64,000 bases of DNA from Clostridiales bacterium (GCA_024689505.1 JAILDJ010000177.1:1-64000), one strand, 5' to 3'; numbered from the stretch's first letter, positions 34,756 through 43,741 are shown. Numbers and translations are program-made. The notes: generated from the sequence alone by a model not told the origin.

Positions 34756-37024
34756 CGTAGGTCTCCCCTGCTTCCAAAGTGATCAACTTCTCATCTCCAT
34801 CGATGCAAAGGACCGCCTGCCACGGCTGATCTGCTGTGATGGTATATTTCTGCACTTTACCATCTTTCCAGGTCAGATCCAGAGAAGCATTGCCGCGCAG
34901 CCTCAAGCCTTTCAGGGTGCCCTCCGGCAGTGCATCCGGCAATGCCGGCAGCAGAACGACACGTCCGCCGTAATTCTGTACAAGCATCTCGGTGATGCCT
35001 GCCGTGGCCCCGAAATTGCCATCGATCTGGAAAACGGAGCCCCGTCCCAGCGGATGATTATCCATCAAATTGTCATAGGTGCACTGGCGGAACAAAGCTT
35101 CGATATTCTCCAGGACCTTGTTTCCATCGCGGAATCGATCCCACAAAAGGATGATCCAGGCGCGGCTCCACCCGGTGTGCCCGCCACCATTGGCAAGACG
35201 GCGCTCCAAAGTGGCCTGTGCGGCTTTGGCCAGTTCCGGTGTATCTTCTAAAGTAAACAGGTTGCCGGGATAGACACCGAACAACTGAGATACGTGACGA
35301 TGGCCCGGTTCCGCCTCCGCGTAATCATTGCGCCACTCCATCAACTGACCGTAACGGCCGATCCCGCTCTTCGGAAGACGATCTTTCATATTCTGGACTT
35401 CGGCGCGGAAATCCGGATCACGGTCCAGGATGGCAGACGCTTCCATGAACTGTTCGAACAGCATCGTCAGGATCTGATTGTCCATGGCAGGGCCTGCCGT
35501 CAGTCGTCCAAATGTCCCGTTCTCCAGGATGAAGGTATTCTCCGGCGAGATGGATGGGCAGGTGACCAGGCGCCCTTGCTCATCTTCGATCAAGAAGTCC
35601 TTAAAGAACAATACCGCCTGATATAATGTATCGTAATGGTCCTCCAGGAATTTCAGATCCTGGGTGTAGGCATAATGCTCCATGATATGCGTGCTGAGCC
35701 ATGCGGCACCCATAGGCCAATATGTGGATGAAACGACCATGTCCTGCGGCGCGGTATCCGCATACAGATCCGTATTGTGATGCGCCACGAACCCCCGGCA
35801 GCCGTACATGCGGCGCGCTGTTTCCTGTCCATGCGGCTTCATGCGCTCCAGCAGATCGAACAGCGGCAGATGGCACTCCGCAAGGCCGGCTGTCTCTACG
35901 GGCCAGTAGTTCATTTCCGTATTGATATTGATGGTATATTTACTGTCCCAGATCGGGAAGAAACTGTCACACCAGATGCCCTGCAGGTTCGCAGGCATAG
36001 AACCCGGCCGTGAACAGGCGATCATCAGATAGCGGCCATATTGATAATACATGGCCACAAGTCCGGGATCGGTGGCTCCGTCACGCACCTGCGCAAGACG
36101 ATCATCTGTAGGAACGTTTGCTTTTTCATCCGCACCGAAGGACAGGCTGACCCGATCAAACAGCGCTTTATAGTCCGCGATATGGGCTGCCTTGAGCGTC
36201 TCATAGTCCTTGACAGCTGCTTTGGCCAGGATATCGCGGCAGGCTGCTTCTGTATCCTCGAAGCGGAAAGATGTCGCTGCAGTAAATAATAAGGTAACTT
36301 CCGGAGCTTCTTCGATGATCAGGTGTTCGCCGATGGTAGATATCTTTCCTTCTTTCAGGACTGCCGTCATCATGCCAGTGAAACGAATTGCGTTCTCACC
36401 AGTGCTGCCATCATAGGCGATGGTATGGTCATCGACCTTCCAGGCATGGTCCAAATTGCGGCGTCGATCAAAGGCACAATCAAAATGAAGCTTCTCGGAC
36501 CCTTCCGCTTTCAGATGGATGACCAGCACATCATCGGGATACGAAATGAAGACTTCTCTCTCATGCACATCTTCCCCTTTGGTAAAACGTGTACGAGCGA
36601 TCGCCTCGTCCAAGACCAAGCTTCGTTCATAGGTATCCGGCTGCTTATCCGGATCCAGAGATGCGCCGAACATGGGGACGAATTCTTCGTTTGGATTGAC
36701 GATATGTTTTCCATAAAAGGTGATCAGCAGATCGCCCAGGGACTGGTATGGCCGTTCAGACTGCGGTGTAGCTGTGAGCGCATATTTAGCCAGGCGCTCT
36801 GCTTCCGCGATCTGATCGTTCAATATATACGCTCTGATCTTCGGCAGCGCTTCCAACGCGTCCGGGTTATGACGGTCGACATACGAGCCGCCCCAGAGTG
36901 TATCTTCATTTAATTGGATATGTTCTTTCTCGATCCCACCGAACACCATAGCGCCTAGGCGGCCGTTGCCTAAAGGCAGAGCCTGATCCCAGCGTTTCGC
37001 AGGAGACTGATACCAAAGCTTCAT
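34742..37024 (-). CDS. Glycoside hydrolase family 95 (alpha-L-fucosidase type)
   Basis: This 760-aa enzyme has the GH95 plan: an N-terminal beta-domain starting LWYQSPAKRWDQALPLGNGRLGAMVFGG, then an (alpha/alpha)6 barrel with GIWCDSFFPIWDSKYTININTEMNYWP and a C-terminal beta-sheet region. The active-site HNTDLYAD is seen. The family acts on alpha-1,2-fucosyl or alpha-galactosyl linkages of host and plant glycans. It lacks a signal peptide, so substrates must be imported. It heads an operon with the thiol-disulfide protein and a small unknown, and diverges from a sodium symporter. Confidence 0.95.
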   Translation of the reverse strand: MKLWYQSPAKRWDQALPLGNGRLGAMVFGGIEKEHIQLNEDTLWGGSYVDRHNPDALEALPKIRAYILNDQIAEAERLAKYALTATPQSERPYQSLGDLLITFYGKHIVNPNEEFVPMFGASLDPDKQPDTYERSLVLDEAIARTRFTKGEDVHEREVFISYPDDVLVIHLKAEGSEKLHFDCAFDRRRNLDHAWKVDDHTIAYDGSTGENAIRFTGMMTAVLKEGKISTIGEHLIIEEAPEVTLLFTAATSFRFEDTEAACRDILAKAAVKDYETLKAAHIADYKALFDRVSLSFGADEKANVPTDDRLAQVRDGATDPGLVAMYYQYGRYLMIACSRPGSMPANLQGIWCDSFFPIWDSKYTININTEMNYWPVETAGLAECHLPLFDLLERMKPHGQETARRMYGCRGFVAHHNTDLYADTAPQDMVVSSTYWPMGAAWLSTHIMEHYAYTQDLKFLEDHYDTLYQAVLFFKDFLIEDEQGRLVTCPSISPENTFILENGTFGRLTAGPAMDNQILTMLFEQFMEASAILDRDPDFRAEVQNMKDRLPKSGIGRYGQLMEWRNDYAEAEPGHRHVSQLFGVYPGNLFTLEDTPELAKAAQATLERRLANGGGHTGWSRAWIILLWDRFRDGNKVLENIEALFRQCTYDNLMDNHPLGRGSVFQIDGNFGATAGITEMLVQNYGGRVVLLPALPDALPEGTLKGLRLRGNASLDLTWKDGKVQKYTITADQPWQAVLCIDGDEKLITLEAGETYDAVC

Positions 37025-37074
37025 GATATGACCCTTTCTTCAGCTATTAAAACCGCTAAATACGACTTTTCGTC

Positions 37075-37103
37075 ATTATACCCCTTAAGACGAGAAAAGT
37101 AAA
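37075..37103 (-). promoter_or_regulatory. Promoter of the GH95 operon
   Basis: On the minus strand TTTACT (37098-37103), 17 bases, TATAAT (37075-37080). TTTAGCGGTTTTAA just downstream resembles a half of the palindrome at 37172-37197. Confidence 0.7.
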
Positions 37104-37127
37104 ATAAAAAAATCTATCGAAAAACCC

Positions 37128-37197
37128 TTGACAATCATTTCAGCCTGTTGTATACTCTTTAACGATTTCAAGGTTTAACGCTTCAAAGCGTTAAACC
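37128..37197 (+). promoter_or_regulatory. Symporter promoter with 26-bp operator palindrome
   Basis: TTGACA (37128-37133), 17 bases, TATACT (37151-37156). Sixteen bases further lies GGTTTAACGCTT-CA-AAGCGTTAAACC, 12-bp arms exactly complementary. The position just past the start site and the AACGCTT/AAGCGTT core suit a LacI-family repressor; an RNA hairpin is the alternative. Confidence 0.8.
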
Positions 37198-37213
37198 AAC
37201 AGGAGGTAAAACT

Positions 37214-38746
37214 ATGAAACTCGCATTGCTCATCTTGTACTTTGGCGTGATGGTCGCCATCGGTCTCTACTGTCGTAAGAACGCGACGGACGTCAACGGA
37301 TTCGTCCTTGGCGGTCGTTCCGTCGGTCCTTGGCTTACTGCTTTCGCTTACGGCACTTCTTATTTCTCTGCTGTCGTATTCGTTGGCTACGCAGGACAGT
37401 TCGGCTGGAAATATGGCATCGCCGCGACTTGGGCCGGGATCGGTAATGCGATCATTGGCTCCCTGATGGCTTGGGTCATCCTTGGCCGCCGCACGCGCAT
37501 CATGACGCAGCATCTGGATTCCGCAACCATGCCGGAATTCTTCGGCCGCCGCTTCTCCAGCAACACTCTGAAGATCGTGTCTTCTGTCATCATCTTCATT
37601 TTCCTGATCCCCTATACCGCTTCTCTGTATAATGGTCTGTCTCGTCTGTTCGGTATGGCTTTCCATATCGACTACTCTGTCTGCATCATCCTGATGGCTG
37701 TGCTGACCGCCATCTACGTCATCGCCGGTGGTTACATGGCTACCGCCATCAATGACTTCATCCAGGGCATGATCATGCTCGTAGGTATCGTAGCCGTCAT
37801 CGCCGCTGTCATCGGCAGCAAGGGCGGTCTGATCGAGGCCATGAACGGCCTGGCTGCCGTACAGGACGAAACCGTCTCCACCACGCCCGGTATCTTCAAC
37901 TCCTTCCTGGGCCCGGATCCATTGAATCTATTGTTCGTCGTCATACTGACTTCCCTGGGTACCTGGGGTCTGCCGCAGATGGTCCAGAAGTTCTATGCGA
38001 TCAAAGATGAAGGCTCCATCAAAAAGGGTACCGTCATCTCCACAATTTTCGCGATCGTCGTTGCTGGTGGCTGCTACTTCCTTGGTGGTTTCGGCCGTCT
38101 GTTCTCTGATAAGATCGATATCGCGAAGAATGGTTTCGACTCTGTCATCCCGACCATGCTGGAAGGTCTCTCACCCTTCATGCTGGCTCTGGTCGTGATC
38201 CTGGTCCTCTCCGCTTCCATGTCCACCCTGTCTTCTCTGGTCATGACGTCCAGCTCCACCTTGACGATCGACTTCATCAAGGGTCAGTTCGTCAAAGACA
38301 TGGATGACAAGAAACAGGTCCTGTTGATCCGTATCCTGATCGTTGTATTCATCGCGATCTCTTCCATCATCGCACTTGTCCAGTACAAGAGCAAGGTTAC
38401 TTTCATCGCGCAGCTGATGGGTATTTCCTGGGGCGCTTTGGCCGGTTCCTTCCTGGCTCCTTTCCTGTACTCCCTGTACTGGAAACGTACCACCGAGCTT
38501 TCCTGCTGGGTCTGCTTCGTGTTTGGTTCCGTTCTGATGGTCGTAGATATGCTCAGACCGGCACTTCTGCCCGTATGGATGCGTTCCCCGATCGTCTGCG
38601 GCGCTATGGCTATGCTGCTGGGTCTCGTCATCGTCCCCATCGTCAGCCTGTTCTCCAAAGCACCTGACCGTATGTTCGTAGACGATTGCTTCGCCTGCTA
38701 CGAAAAACCCACCGTTGTCGAACAAAAGACAGCCCTGGGAAAGTGA
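37214..38746 (+). CDS. Sodium:solute symporter (SSS family)
   Basis: This 510-aa carrier has about 13 hydrophobic helices and the SSS features GRSVGPWLTAFAYGTSYFSAVVFVG in the first helices and YVIAGGYMATAINDFIQG in the middle. It would import a sugar, amino acid or organic acid with sodium. An AGGAGG site precedes the ATG. Being divergent from the GH95 fucosidase operon with an operator between, it may import the sugar released by that pathway. It ends at a long hairpin followed by tandem terminator-like repeats. Confidence 0.93.
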   Translation: MKLALLILYFGVMVAIGLYCRKNATDVNGFVLGGRSVGPWLTAFAYGTSYFSAVVFVGYAGQFGWKYGIAATWAGIGNAIIGSLMAWVILGRRTRIMTQHLDSATMPEFFGRRFSSNTLKIVSSVIIFIFLIPYTASLYNGLSRLFGMAFHIDYSVCIILMAVLTAIYVIAGGYMATAINDFIQGMIMLVGIVAVIAAVIGSKGGLIEAMNGLAAVQDETVSTTPGIFNSFLGPDPLNLLFVVILTSLGTWGLPQMVQKFYAIKDEGSIKKGTVISTIFAIVVAGGCYFLGGFGRLFSDKIDIAKNGFDSVIPTMLEGLSPFMLALVVILVLSASMSTLSSLVMTSSSTLTIDFIKGQFVKDMDDKKQVLLIRILIVVFIAISSIIALVQYKSKVTFIAQLMGISWGALAGSFLAPFLYSLYWKRTTELSCWVCFVFGSVLMVVDMLRPALLPVWMRSPIVCGAMAMLLGLVIVPIVSLFSKAPDRMFVDDCFACYEKPTVVEQKTALGK

Positions 38747-38752
38747 TAAAAA

Positions 38753-38825
38753 GCGTTCTAAAGTCAAATACAGCCGTGGAAGCACATTTATGCGCTGACA
38801 CGGCTTTATTTGACCTTAAGAACGC
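38753..38825 (+). terminator. Long hairpin after the symporter gene
   Basis: GCGTTCT-a-AAGTCAAATA-c-AGCCGTG pairs with CACGGCT-t-TATTTGAC-c-TTAAGAACGC, a nearly perfect stem of about 25 bp. No T-tract follows directly; two repeat units with T-tracts come next. Confidence 0.65.
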
Positions 38826-38917
38826 AAAAAACACGAGGACGTAGTGCGAAGCATGAGAGTCCGAGTGTTTTCAGGGAGCCGGGAGTGCTGTAAGCACGAA
38901 GGCTCCCGTTTTTATCA
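38825..38917 (+). repeat. 93-bp terminator-like repeat, copy 1
   Basis: It contains AACACGAGGAC...GTCCGAGTGTT (first stem) and GGGAGCC-GGGAGTGCT-gta-AGCACGAA-GGCTCCC followed by GTTTTT (second stem with T-tract). It differs from copy 2 at three positions. Confidence 0.88.
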
Positions 38918-38936
38918 AAACACAACTTTATGGATA

Positions 38937-39029
38937 CAAAAAACACGAGGACGCAGTGCAAAGCACGAGAGTCCGAGTGTTTTCAGGGAGCCGGGAGTGC
39001 TGTAAGCACGAAGGCTCCCGTTTTTATCA
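38937..39029 (+). repeat. 93-bp terminator-like repeat, copy 2
   Basis: It is a near-identical second copy offset by 112 bp, again ending in a GGGAGCC/GGCTCCC hairpin and a T-tract. The changes GCAGTGCAAAGCACG versus GTAGTGCGAAGCATG lie in the loop of the first stem. Confidence 0.88.
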
Positions 39030-39297
39030 GGACACTATCATATTTATGCGTCTTTTCTTTGATTTTGGATCGTCTATTGGATCAAAAATCATTCTTTTAA
39101 TGATCGATCTGGATCCATCCAGAAAAACAGTGGATATAATTCCAAGGATCCCTTAAGACTGATCCAATCCATGGATCAAATACCCCTGATTTGATTCAAA
39201 GCATCCATTTGCTGAAGGATCATGGTGGATACAATGATGAAAAACTCTCATATTTGATCCATCACACATGAGCAAACCCGCAGCTTGACCGCTCTCT
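39030..39297. other. Non-coding stretch with clustered GGATC motifs
   Basis: I find no convincing gene. GGATC or its complement GATCC occurs about ten times in 230 bases, some in inverted pairs such as TGATCC-N7-GGATCA. A 36-codon frame (MRLFFDFGSSIG) lacks a ribosome site. Confidence 0.4.
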
Positions 39298-39720
39298 TCA
39301 CACGTAATACGCCATATTCACTTCATGGCAATCTGGTTCATCCACCACGTCGGTCTCGACGAAACCCACGGTTTCATATACATGCTTTGCATGGTCGTTG
39401 CCATATATGTATGTTGTAGTGAACTCTTTGGCACCATGGTCCTTTTTCATATACGAAATGAACTCTTTCAAAGCCTTTGTCCCTTTATGTTGGTTCTGAT
39501 GATCCATATCGATAGCGTATTCCCACAAGAAATATTTCTGCTCTTCGAAACAGCGGACCAAAACGAAACCGATCAGTTCATCTCCCTCATATATGTCGAA
39601 CGCCATGACCGTGTCGGGATTCTCTTTAATGATCGTTTTTATGGCTTCCTTTGTTGAAAGCATCTTCGTTTGATCAGATCTGAGCCTGATCTTCATTTCT
39701 TTTGATTCTGAAAAAATCAT
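39298..39720 (-). CDS. GNAT family acetyltransferase
   Basis: This 140-aa GNAT-fold protein has the central strand GFVLVRCFEEQKYFLWEYAID, a helix region HQNQHKGTKALKEFI that replaces the usual Q/RxxGxG/A loop, and the C-terminal HVYETVGFVETD typical of the fold. It probably transfers an acyl group from acyl-CoA. I start at ATG 39718-39720, which overlaps the nitrilase stop (TGATG) and has AGAGGA 7 bases upstream; the track's start is 7 codons earlier. It ends the nanE-GH3-nitrilase operon. The acceptor is unknown. Confidence 0.85.
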   Translation of the reverse strand: MIFSESKEMKIRLRSDQTKMLSTKEAIKTIIKENPDTVMAFDIYEGDELIGFVLVRCFEEQKYFLWEYAIDMDHQNQHKGTKALKEFISYMKKDHGAKEFTTTYIYGNDHAKHVYETVGFVETDVVDEPDCHEVNMAYYV

Positions 39721-40502
39721 CAAAGAGTCCTCTGTCTGCACAGGCGGTCTGAGATCTCTTTCCTTCCCGATTCACCAAAATTCAAAGGCGCCGGATCGAG
39801 ATCATAGACCAAAAGTCCTTCTTTCCCAGCTTCCAGTTCTGTCAATATCTTTCCGGATCGATCGAACATCCCGGTCGGTGCGGTCTGGTAAGGTGCTCCG
39901 GTGTTGCACGTAAGGGTATGGCACACATTTTCCACGGCTCTGGTCTGGATATGCCCCTTGATCAGGCTATATCGTTCAAGATGCTCGTGATCCGACGTAT
40001 CATAGAACAAGATGATGTTCAGATCCGTCTGCTCTTGATACAGTTCTCTGAAATACTCGGGAAATCGGACTTCAAAACAGATCCTGATGCCGACCTTCAG
40101 ACCGTCGGCAGTGAAAACTCCGGTGTCATGCCCTTCCGAGAAATTATCTCTGTCCCATCCCCAGAGCGCTCGTTTTCTGTAAACATCCCTTCCTCTATCC
40201 GGCGAAAAAGCGATCGCTGCATTGAAACAACGGGAATCATCCCAAAAGATCGTACCAACAATAAGGAACATATCATGGGTTGCTGCAAGATCACTGATCT
40301 TTTCATGGATCCATTCCACTGCTTCCGGATCGATGTCCGAAGCAGAATTGATGCAATAAGGCGGATACCCGGTCACTGCACATTCCGGAAAAGCCAGAAG
40401 CCTGACACCGGCTTTGGCCGCTTCTTCAATACCCTGTTTTATATGTTCGAAATTGATGTCAGGATCACCTGTTACCCTGAATTGATACGCACCGATCCTC
40501 AT
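39720..40502 (-). CDS. Carbon-nitrogen hydrolase (nitrilase superfamily)
   Basis: This 260-aa cytoplasmic amidase-like enzyme has the Glu-Lys-Cys triad: Glu in LLAFPECAVTGYPP, Lys in VYRKRALWGWD and Cys in VGIRICFEVRFPEYFR. The family hydrolyses small amides, carbamoyl groups or nitriles. It starts 4 bases after the GH3 gene and shares its stop with the GNAT start. In this operon it could deacylate or deamidate a glycan-derived product. That is inference. Confidence 0.9.
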   Translation of the reverse strand: MRIGAYQFRVTGDPDINFEHIKQGIEEAAKAGVRLLAFPECAVTGYPPYCINSASDIDPEAVEWIHEKISDLAATHDMFLIVGTIFWDDSRCFNAAIAFSPDRGRDVYRKRALWGWDRDNFSEGHDTGVFTADGLKVGIRICFEVRFPEYFRELYQEQTDLNIILFYDTSDHEHLERYSLIKGHIQTRAVENVCHTLTCNTGAPYQTAPTGMFDRSGKILTELEAGKEGLLVYDLDPAPLNFGESGRKEISDRLCRQRTL

Positions 40503-40506
40503 GACA

Positions 40507-42990
40507 TCACTCTTTTGTCAGTCTCAGGATCATACTGAGCATTCGGCGGCAGCAGGCGTTCAGATCATCCTTGGAAAGTGTCAGATCATACTTGGCATCC
40601 AGTGCATCCAGGATCTCCTGTACGTCAGACTGGTTGCCCGGCATGATCAGGTCGTTACCGGCGGAGATGCATTTGGCCGCAGCAGAGCCACCGTTGGAAT
40701 TCGTCGTCAGCCAGTCTGTCATGATGATGCCATCGAAGCCCCATTCCTTACGTGCGGCCGTGGTGCACAGGTCGAAACTGTTGGCCGTATGGACACCGTT
40801 GACCTTATTGTAGGAAGTCATGATAGCTTTCGGGTGTGCTTCTTTCACCGCGATCTCGAAGCCCTTCAGGTAGATCTCACGCAGTGCGCGCTCGGAAACG
40901 ATGCTTGATACCCCACGACGGTTCTCTTCCTGGTTGTTGCATGCATAATGTTTGATCGTGACCGCGCATCCGGGATGCAGTTCAACACCTTTTGTGATGG
41001 CCGCCGCCATCAGGCCGCTGACGACAGGATCTTCAGAATAGTATTCGAAATTGCGTCCGCAGAGAGGATTTCTGTGGATGTTCATACCTGGTGCCAGCCA
41101 GACCTGCACACCCATCTCTTCCATCTCTGTGCCGATCAGATCACCGACCTCCTGCATGAGCTTGACATCAAAGGACTGAGCCAGCAAAGTCCCGACGGGG
41201 ATGGCACTGCAGAATTGATAATGATCCTCCGCGCCTTCCTTCAGGAATTCCTTGCCGAAAATGCGGTTTTCCAATGTTTCGTAACGATTCATCTTATAGA
41301 TCTCTCCTGTCTCCGGATCGACCTGATAATGCTTCTGCAAACGGATACCGGCAGGGCCGTCCGCCAGGATCAGATGTCCTACACCCAGACTCTCCAGGCA
41401 GTGGGTCGTCTCGCCAGCCGCGCCAGGTATGGTCATGGCCGCGGAACCGATGATCTCGCCGCTCATGACACTGGGCTGTCCGCAGACCAGGCGTGCTTTC
41501 TGCTCTCGGCTCATCTGATCCAGGATCTCGTCCACTTCAAAAGCATAGGGCAATTTGCGGATATCGTCCTTGATATGCTGCAAGGTGATGTTGGCGCCGG
41601 CCATAGTGACGGCGGTATCGATGTTGATCAATTCACTGAAGGCAGGCCGTTCCGGCATGGATTCCGGGCGGATCTCCTTCAAAGCGTCCAGCAGCGGACA
41701 GATGGGCGTAAGCGTATCCAGCTTTCGATCCTCCGTCAACGCCAAGGTGCCAACGGTCTGCTTCTCCATAACTCCGGAAGCGTCGCAGGAATCCAGTGTG
41801 AGCACATACCATCCACGCTCCATATAATACGTAGAGGTCGCAGTATGATAGGACGCAAGCAGATACAATGGGAAGGAAAGCTCCAGCATCTCCTCCGCCC
41901 CCGGTTCCAGCAAGCCAGTCTTCGCGAAAGCGACCAGGCGGCGGCGTTCCTTCGGCCGCGTGCCTTCCGGCAGATCAGCGAAAAGCATCAGAACTTGTTT
42001 GCCAGCTGTTTCGCCAGTATTCTGGACCGCGGCTGTCACATACACCCGGTCCCCATCCACATGGGTCTCACTGCGAGACAAGCGGAATGTGGTATAAGAA
42101 AGACCGAAACCGAAGGGGAAGCGCGGTTCGACAGCGAAGGTTTCAAAATACCGATATCCAACGTAGATACCTTCAGTGTACTTCTCTTCCACCACGTTGC
42201 CGTTGTTATGGCTGAATTTCTCGCTGCTGGGATAGTCATAATAATTGTATGCCCAGGTATCGGTCAGACGGCCTGAAGGATCCACAACGCCGGTCAATAC
42301 GTCTGCCAGGGCATGTCCGCCCTCCATCCCTGCCTGAGACATCAAGACCACGGCAGAGATCGGGAATCCATCCAGGAAAGACAGGTCGATGATACCGCCA
42401 ACGTTCAGGATGACGATCGTTTTCGGATACAAGGCCGTGATCGCACGCAAAGTCTCTGTTTCATCATCGGACAGATAGTAATCCCCGGGAACAGCCTTGC
42501 GGTCCGCACCTTCGCCGGAAATACGGCTGATCACGAAGATGGCCGTGTCAGTCTCCTTTTTCTCGATCGGGTCACCTTTGGGCATCACCATAGGATTCGA
42601 GGCATGGGCGGCATATAATTTGCCAAAATCACCCGGCTCTCCTGCGATATCATAGATCTTCTGGATCCAATTGTTCCTGGCTTCTTCATATGCCTTGTCG
42701 TAGGATGTGAGCCAGTCCTCATTCAACAGTTGGACACCTGCATCACGCAGTCCTTCTGTGATACTGATGTTGGTGCGGTTGTTGACCATGCCGGACCCGG
42801 TACCGCCCTTGACAGTATAACTCGCACCACCACCGTATAAAGTCACAGCAGCATCCGCCCCCAGGGGCAGAACGCCATCGTTTTTCAGCAGCACCATACC
42901 TTCCGCCGCGGCGCGTCGTGCTATTTCACAATGCTGTTTCTCTCGCTCCGTGATCTCAACGGACATCGTTCCGGGATATTCTTTTGCCAT
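40507..42990 (-). CDS. Glycoside hydrolase family 3 with permuted domain order
   Basis: This 827-aa enzyme carries the GH3 modules in swapped order. The alpha/beta sandwich (VLLKNDGVLPLG, about 35-260) and a fibronectin-III-like domain (about 290-400) come first. The (beta/alpha)8 domain (about 480-827) comes last, with LADGPAGIR, KHYACNNQEENRR and the nucleophile Asp near 759 in IIMTDWLT. It has no signal peptide. I start at ATG 42988-42990, 8 bases from GGAG; the track starts at TTG two codons earlier. It lies between nanE and a nitrilase-family gene; the glycan cleaved is unknown. Confidence 0.93.
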   Translation of the reverse strand: MAKEYPGTMSVEITEREKQHCEIARRAAAEGMVLLKNDGVLPLGADAAVTLYGGGASYTVKGGTGSGMVNNRTNISITEGLRDAGVQLLNEDWLTSYDKAYEEARNNWIQKIYDIAGEPGDFGKLYAAHASNPMVMPKGDPIEKKETDTAIFVISRISGEGADRKAVPGDYYLSDDETETLRAITALYPKTIVILNVGGIIDLSFLDGFPISAVVLMSQAGMEGGHALADVLTGVVDPSGRLTDTWAYNYYDYPSSEKFSHNNGNVVEEKYTEGIYVGYRYFETFAVEPRFPFGFGLSYTTFRLSRSETHVDGDRVYVTAAVQNTGETAGKQVLMLFADLPEGTRPKERRRLVAFAKTGLLEPGAEEMLELSFPLYLLASYHTATSTYYMERGWYVLTLDSCDASGVMEKQTVGTLALTEDRKLDTLTPICPLLDALKEIRPESMPERPAFSELINIDTAVTMAGANITLQHIKDDIRKLPYAFEVDEILDQMSREQKARLVCGQPSVMSGEIIGSAAMTIPGAAGETTHCLESLGVGHLILADGPAGIRLQKHYQVDPETGEIYKMNRYETLENRIFGKEFLKEGAEDHYQFCSAIPVGTLLAQSFDVKLMQEVGDLIGTEMEEMGVQVWLAPGMNIHRNPLCGRNFEYYSEDPVVSGLMAAAITKGVELHPGCAVTIKHYACNNQEENRRGVSSIVSERALREIYLKGFEIAVKEAHPKAIMTSYNKVNGVHTANSFDLCTTAARKEWGFDGIIMTDWLTTNSNGGSAAAKCISAGNDLIMPGNQSDVQEILDALDAKYDLTLSKDDLNACCRRMLSMILRLTKE

Positions 42991-42992
42991 GA

Positions 42993-43706
42993 TCAATGCT
43001 CCTCCTTATGATACTCTGTGATCGCATGAATGAACCGACCGGCGATCTCCAACGGTCGGGTGATCGCCCCGCCGACTACGACAGCCCAAGCGCCGCAAGC
43101 AAGCATCTGCACGGCCTGCTCAGGCGAATGGATGCGCCCCTCTCCTATGACCGGAATGGGCAAATCGGCACAAAGACGGCGGACCAGCTCGTAATCCGGT
43201 CCCTCCAGCTTCGGCGACTGTGGCGTATACCCGCTCATGGTGGTCCCAACCAGGTCCATGCCCAGCTTCCAGGCACGTATACCCTCCTCATACGTAGAGA
43301 TATCCGCCATGAGCAATTGGTTCGGATACTTGGCACGCACCGCCTGCATATAAGCTTCGATGGAGTAACCATCACCACGCTGCTGATCCGTGCAGTCCAG
43401 GGCGATGATGTCTGCGCCGGCTTCCACCAGTTGATCCACCTCCAACATCGTCGGTGTGATATATCTGTCAAAACCCGGGTACTGGATCTTGATCAGACCG
43501 ATGACCGGCAGCCCCGTCTCTTGTTTGATCGCGGTAACATCTCTGACGCTGCTGGTGCGGATCATCGGACTTCCGGCCTGTTGAGCCGCCCGCGCCATCA
43601 GCGGCATGATCGTGCCGTTTTCCAGATATAAGGGTTCCCCAGGCACAGCCTGACAGGATACGATCAACTGATGCCGGATCTGTTCCAACAGCTCGGCTCG
43701 TTTCAT
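42993..43706 (-). CDS. nanE: N-acetylmannosamine-6-phosphate 2-epimerase
   Basis: This 237-aa TIM barrel converts ManNAc-6-P to GlcNAc-6-P in sialic acid or ManNAc catabolism. Family signatures are IVSCQAVPGEPLY, IGLIKIQYPG, ALDCTDQQR, LMADISTYEEG, GTTMSGYTPQS and PVIGEGRIHSPEQA. It heads an operon with a permuted GH3, a nitrilase-family enzyme and a GNAT; no nanA or nanK is in the window. An AAAGGAG site precedes the ATG. The pairing suggests the GH3 product may be an amino sugar. Confidence 0.96.
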   Translation of the reverse strand: MKRAELLEQIRHQLIVSCQAVPGEPLYLENGTIMPLMARAAQQAGSPMIRTSSVRDVTAIKQETGLPVIGLIKIQYPGFDRYITPTMLEVDQLVEAGADIIALDCTDQQRGDGYSIEAYMQAVRAKYPNQLLMADISTYEEGIRAWKLGMDLVGTTMSGYTPQSPKLEGPDYELVRRLCADLPIPVIGEGRIHSPEQAVQMLACGAWAVVVGGAITRPLEIAGRFIHAITEYHKEEH

Positions 43707-43741
43707 GCTGTGTCACTCCTTTACATAGTACTCTGATCCAC

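Noticed and set aside
38825-39029. CRISPR array
   Set aside because: There are only two 93-bp units with a 19-bp gap, and they are internally palindromic with T-tracts; no cas genes are present.
38956-39156. 66-aa ORF over the tandem repeat
   Set aside because: It begins inside the structured repeat and has no ribosome site.
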